From the NCBI GenBank assembly GCA_003448025.1, contig DLXL01000105.1:16409-22978 (forward strand): 6,570 nt of DNA, given 5' to 3'. Positions within the stretch are counted from its first letter, which is position 1; each line of letters starts with the position of its first letter. Position numbers and translations under genes: made by a program. Of this stretch, positions 5,788 through 6,570 are shown piece by piece. The stretch comes from Saprospirales bacterium (lineage in GTDB: Bacteria; Bacteroidota; Bacteroidia; Chitinophagales; Saprospiraceae). A model generated the notes under the pieces. It was not told where the DNA came from. It worked only from the letters and a program-made list of their open reading frames with translations, and did no database searches.

Positions 5788-6570
5788 ATGATATCTATGC
5801 GAAATCTATCAGGCAGCCTGTGCTTGTTTCTTACCGCTTTGAGCGTGCATGGTCAGCAGGATTCTGTTCAAAGCCCCAAAACTTTTGAAATATTCGACAT
5901 CGAAAAAGCTCCTGAATTTCCTGGTGGTGAAAAAGCCATGGTTCAGTTCCTGTCAGATAATTTGAAGTATCCCAAACTGGCTCTGGAGAATATGATTCAG
6001 GGAACGGTTGTGGTTTCTTTTGTTGTTGACCGGGAAGGAAACATTACAGAGTCCGTTATCCTCAAAGATATAGGTGCCGGTTGTGGAAGTGAGGCGTTAA
6101 GAGTTGTCAACTCCATGCCAACCTGGACACCTGGTCAGGCCAATGGCCACCCTGTAAAGGTAAAGTATACGCTGCCCCTTCACTTCAATGTTACCCATTC
6201 AAAAAGGAAGCAAACGTTTGGTGATAACTATCTGACGGAGGTTCCTCCGGTATATACGGAACAGGAAACCTGGGATCTTATTCGTGAGGCTGCGGAAGTA
6301 AGCAGCCTTTCCGGCCCAATCAAACCTGAGGCACCGTTTTCCGTTGCCAATAGCAACGACAAGCAGTTTATCAAACAACTGGAAATGTCCTTTGGCACCA
6401 AACTTCGGGAAAAAGACAAAAAGGAATTGATCAGCCTTAAAGAGGTTGCTCAATACTTTTATCGGGCTCAATTTGCCCCGGAATTTCACATGGGGCCGGG
6501 TTACTCCGGTAAATTTGCGCGGTTTCTCACCTCAAGAGAAGACTTTGATTTACAATCGGAAGGTCTGGGA
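5788..6570 (+). CDS. Secreted TonB C-terminal-domain-like protein (partial, 3' end outside window)
   Basis: The frame is open from the ATG at 5788 to the window edge (261 codons). A second ATG at codon 4 (5797) is an equally good start and gives a tidy signal peptide: Arg5, then a hydrophobic core SLCLFLTALSV, with cleavage probably near HGQ (residue 23). Residues about 41-135 match the TonB C-terminal domain as found in Bacteroidota: PEFPGGEKAM, YPKLALENMIQGTVVVSFVVD, GNITESVILKDIGAGCGSEALRVV, MPTWTPGQANGHPVKV and YTLPLHF. A classical TonB has an inner-membrane anchor and a proline-rich spacer before this domain. Here the domain follows the signal peptide almost directly, so the protein is probably periplasmic or lipid-free and not itself an energy transducer. 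Residues 136-261 match nothing I know. They are charged and probably helical from 190 to 230 (about KQFIKQLEM to AQYFYRAQF). Confidence 0.8.
   Translation, partial: MISMRNLSGSLCLFLTALSVHGQQDSVQSPKTFEIFDIEKAPEFPGGEKAMVQFLSDNLKYPKLALENMIQGTVVVSFVVDREGNITESVILKDIGAGCGSEALRVVNSMPTWTPGQANGHPVKVKYTLPLHFNVTHSKRKQTFGDNYLTEVPPVYTEQETWDLIREAAEVSSLSGPIKPEAPFSVANSNDKQFIKQLEMSFGTKLREKDKKELISLKEVAQYFYRAQFAPEFHMGPGYSGKFARFLTSREDFDLQSEGLG

Noticed and set aside
5706..5888. A 60-codon plus-strand frame bridging the small membrane gene and the TonB_C-like gene
   Set aside because: It overlaps both better-supported genes in a different frame and has no coherent product.
6199..6489. Minus-strand frames of 96 and 63 codons
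   Set aside because: They are antisense to the open TonB_C-like gene, which continues through this stretch without a stop.

Overview
The window looks like chromosomal DNA of a member of the Bacteroidota, probably a Saprospiria- or Cytophaga-like environmental species. Three things point there. A secreted protein carries a SprB-type repeat and a CHU_C-type (type IX secretion, type B) sorting domain. Two intergenic copies of TACCTTTG match the Bacteroidota -7 promoter consensus TAnnTTTG. Start codons lack clear Shine-Dalgarno sequences. The genus cannot be fixed from the sequence alone.

Layout. Positions 1-706 (minus) hold the first 235 residues of a secreted, surface-sorted protein whose 3' end lies outside the window. 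A 139-bp divergent gap follows. Positions 846-2417 (plus) encode an exported clan GH-A-like glycoside hydrolase. Twelve bases later, 2430-3098 (plus) encode a predicted outer-membrane beta-barrel protein, so the two are probably cotranscribed. A 15-bp-stem hairpin (3102-3136) separates this pair from a convergent minus-strand pair: a type II thiolase (acetyl-CoA acetyltransferase, 4337-3159), preceded 50 bp upstream by a DUF58 protein (5326-4388). A divergent promoter region (5327-5536) with one near-identical -7 box per strand serves the DUF58 gene and a small two-helix membrane protein gene (5537-5767). The small gene has an amber codon at position 8 of its natural-looking frame. From 5788 to the window end (plus) runs a secreted protein with a TonB C-terminal-like domain followed by a C-terminal region I do not recognise.

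How the genes relate. Most of the window is envelope-oriented: a surface-sorted protein, an exported hydrolase, an outer-membrane barrel, a small membrane protein and a periplasmic TonB_C-like protein. The thiolase is a cytosolic core-metabolism enzyme, and the DUF58 protein belongs to a family usually linked to MoxR ATPases, though no moxR is visible here. I see no RNA genes, CRISPR array, insertion sequence, phage genes or recognisable defence system. The observations most worth checking are the amber-interrupted small gene, the paired promoter boxes that settle the DUF58 start, and the hydrolase-barrel pair.
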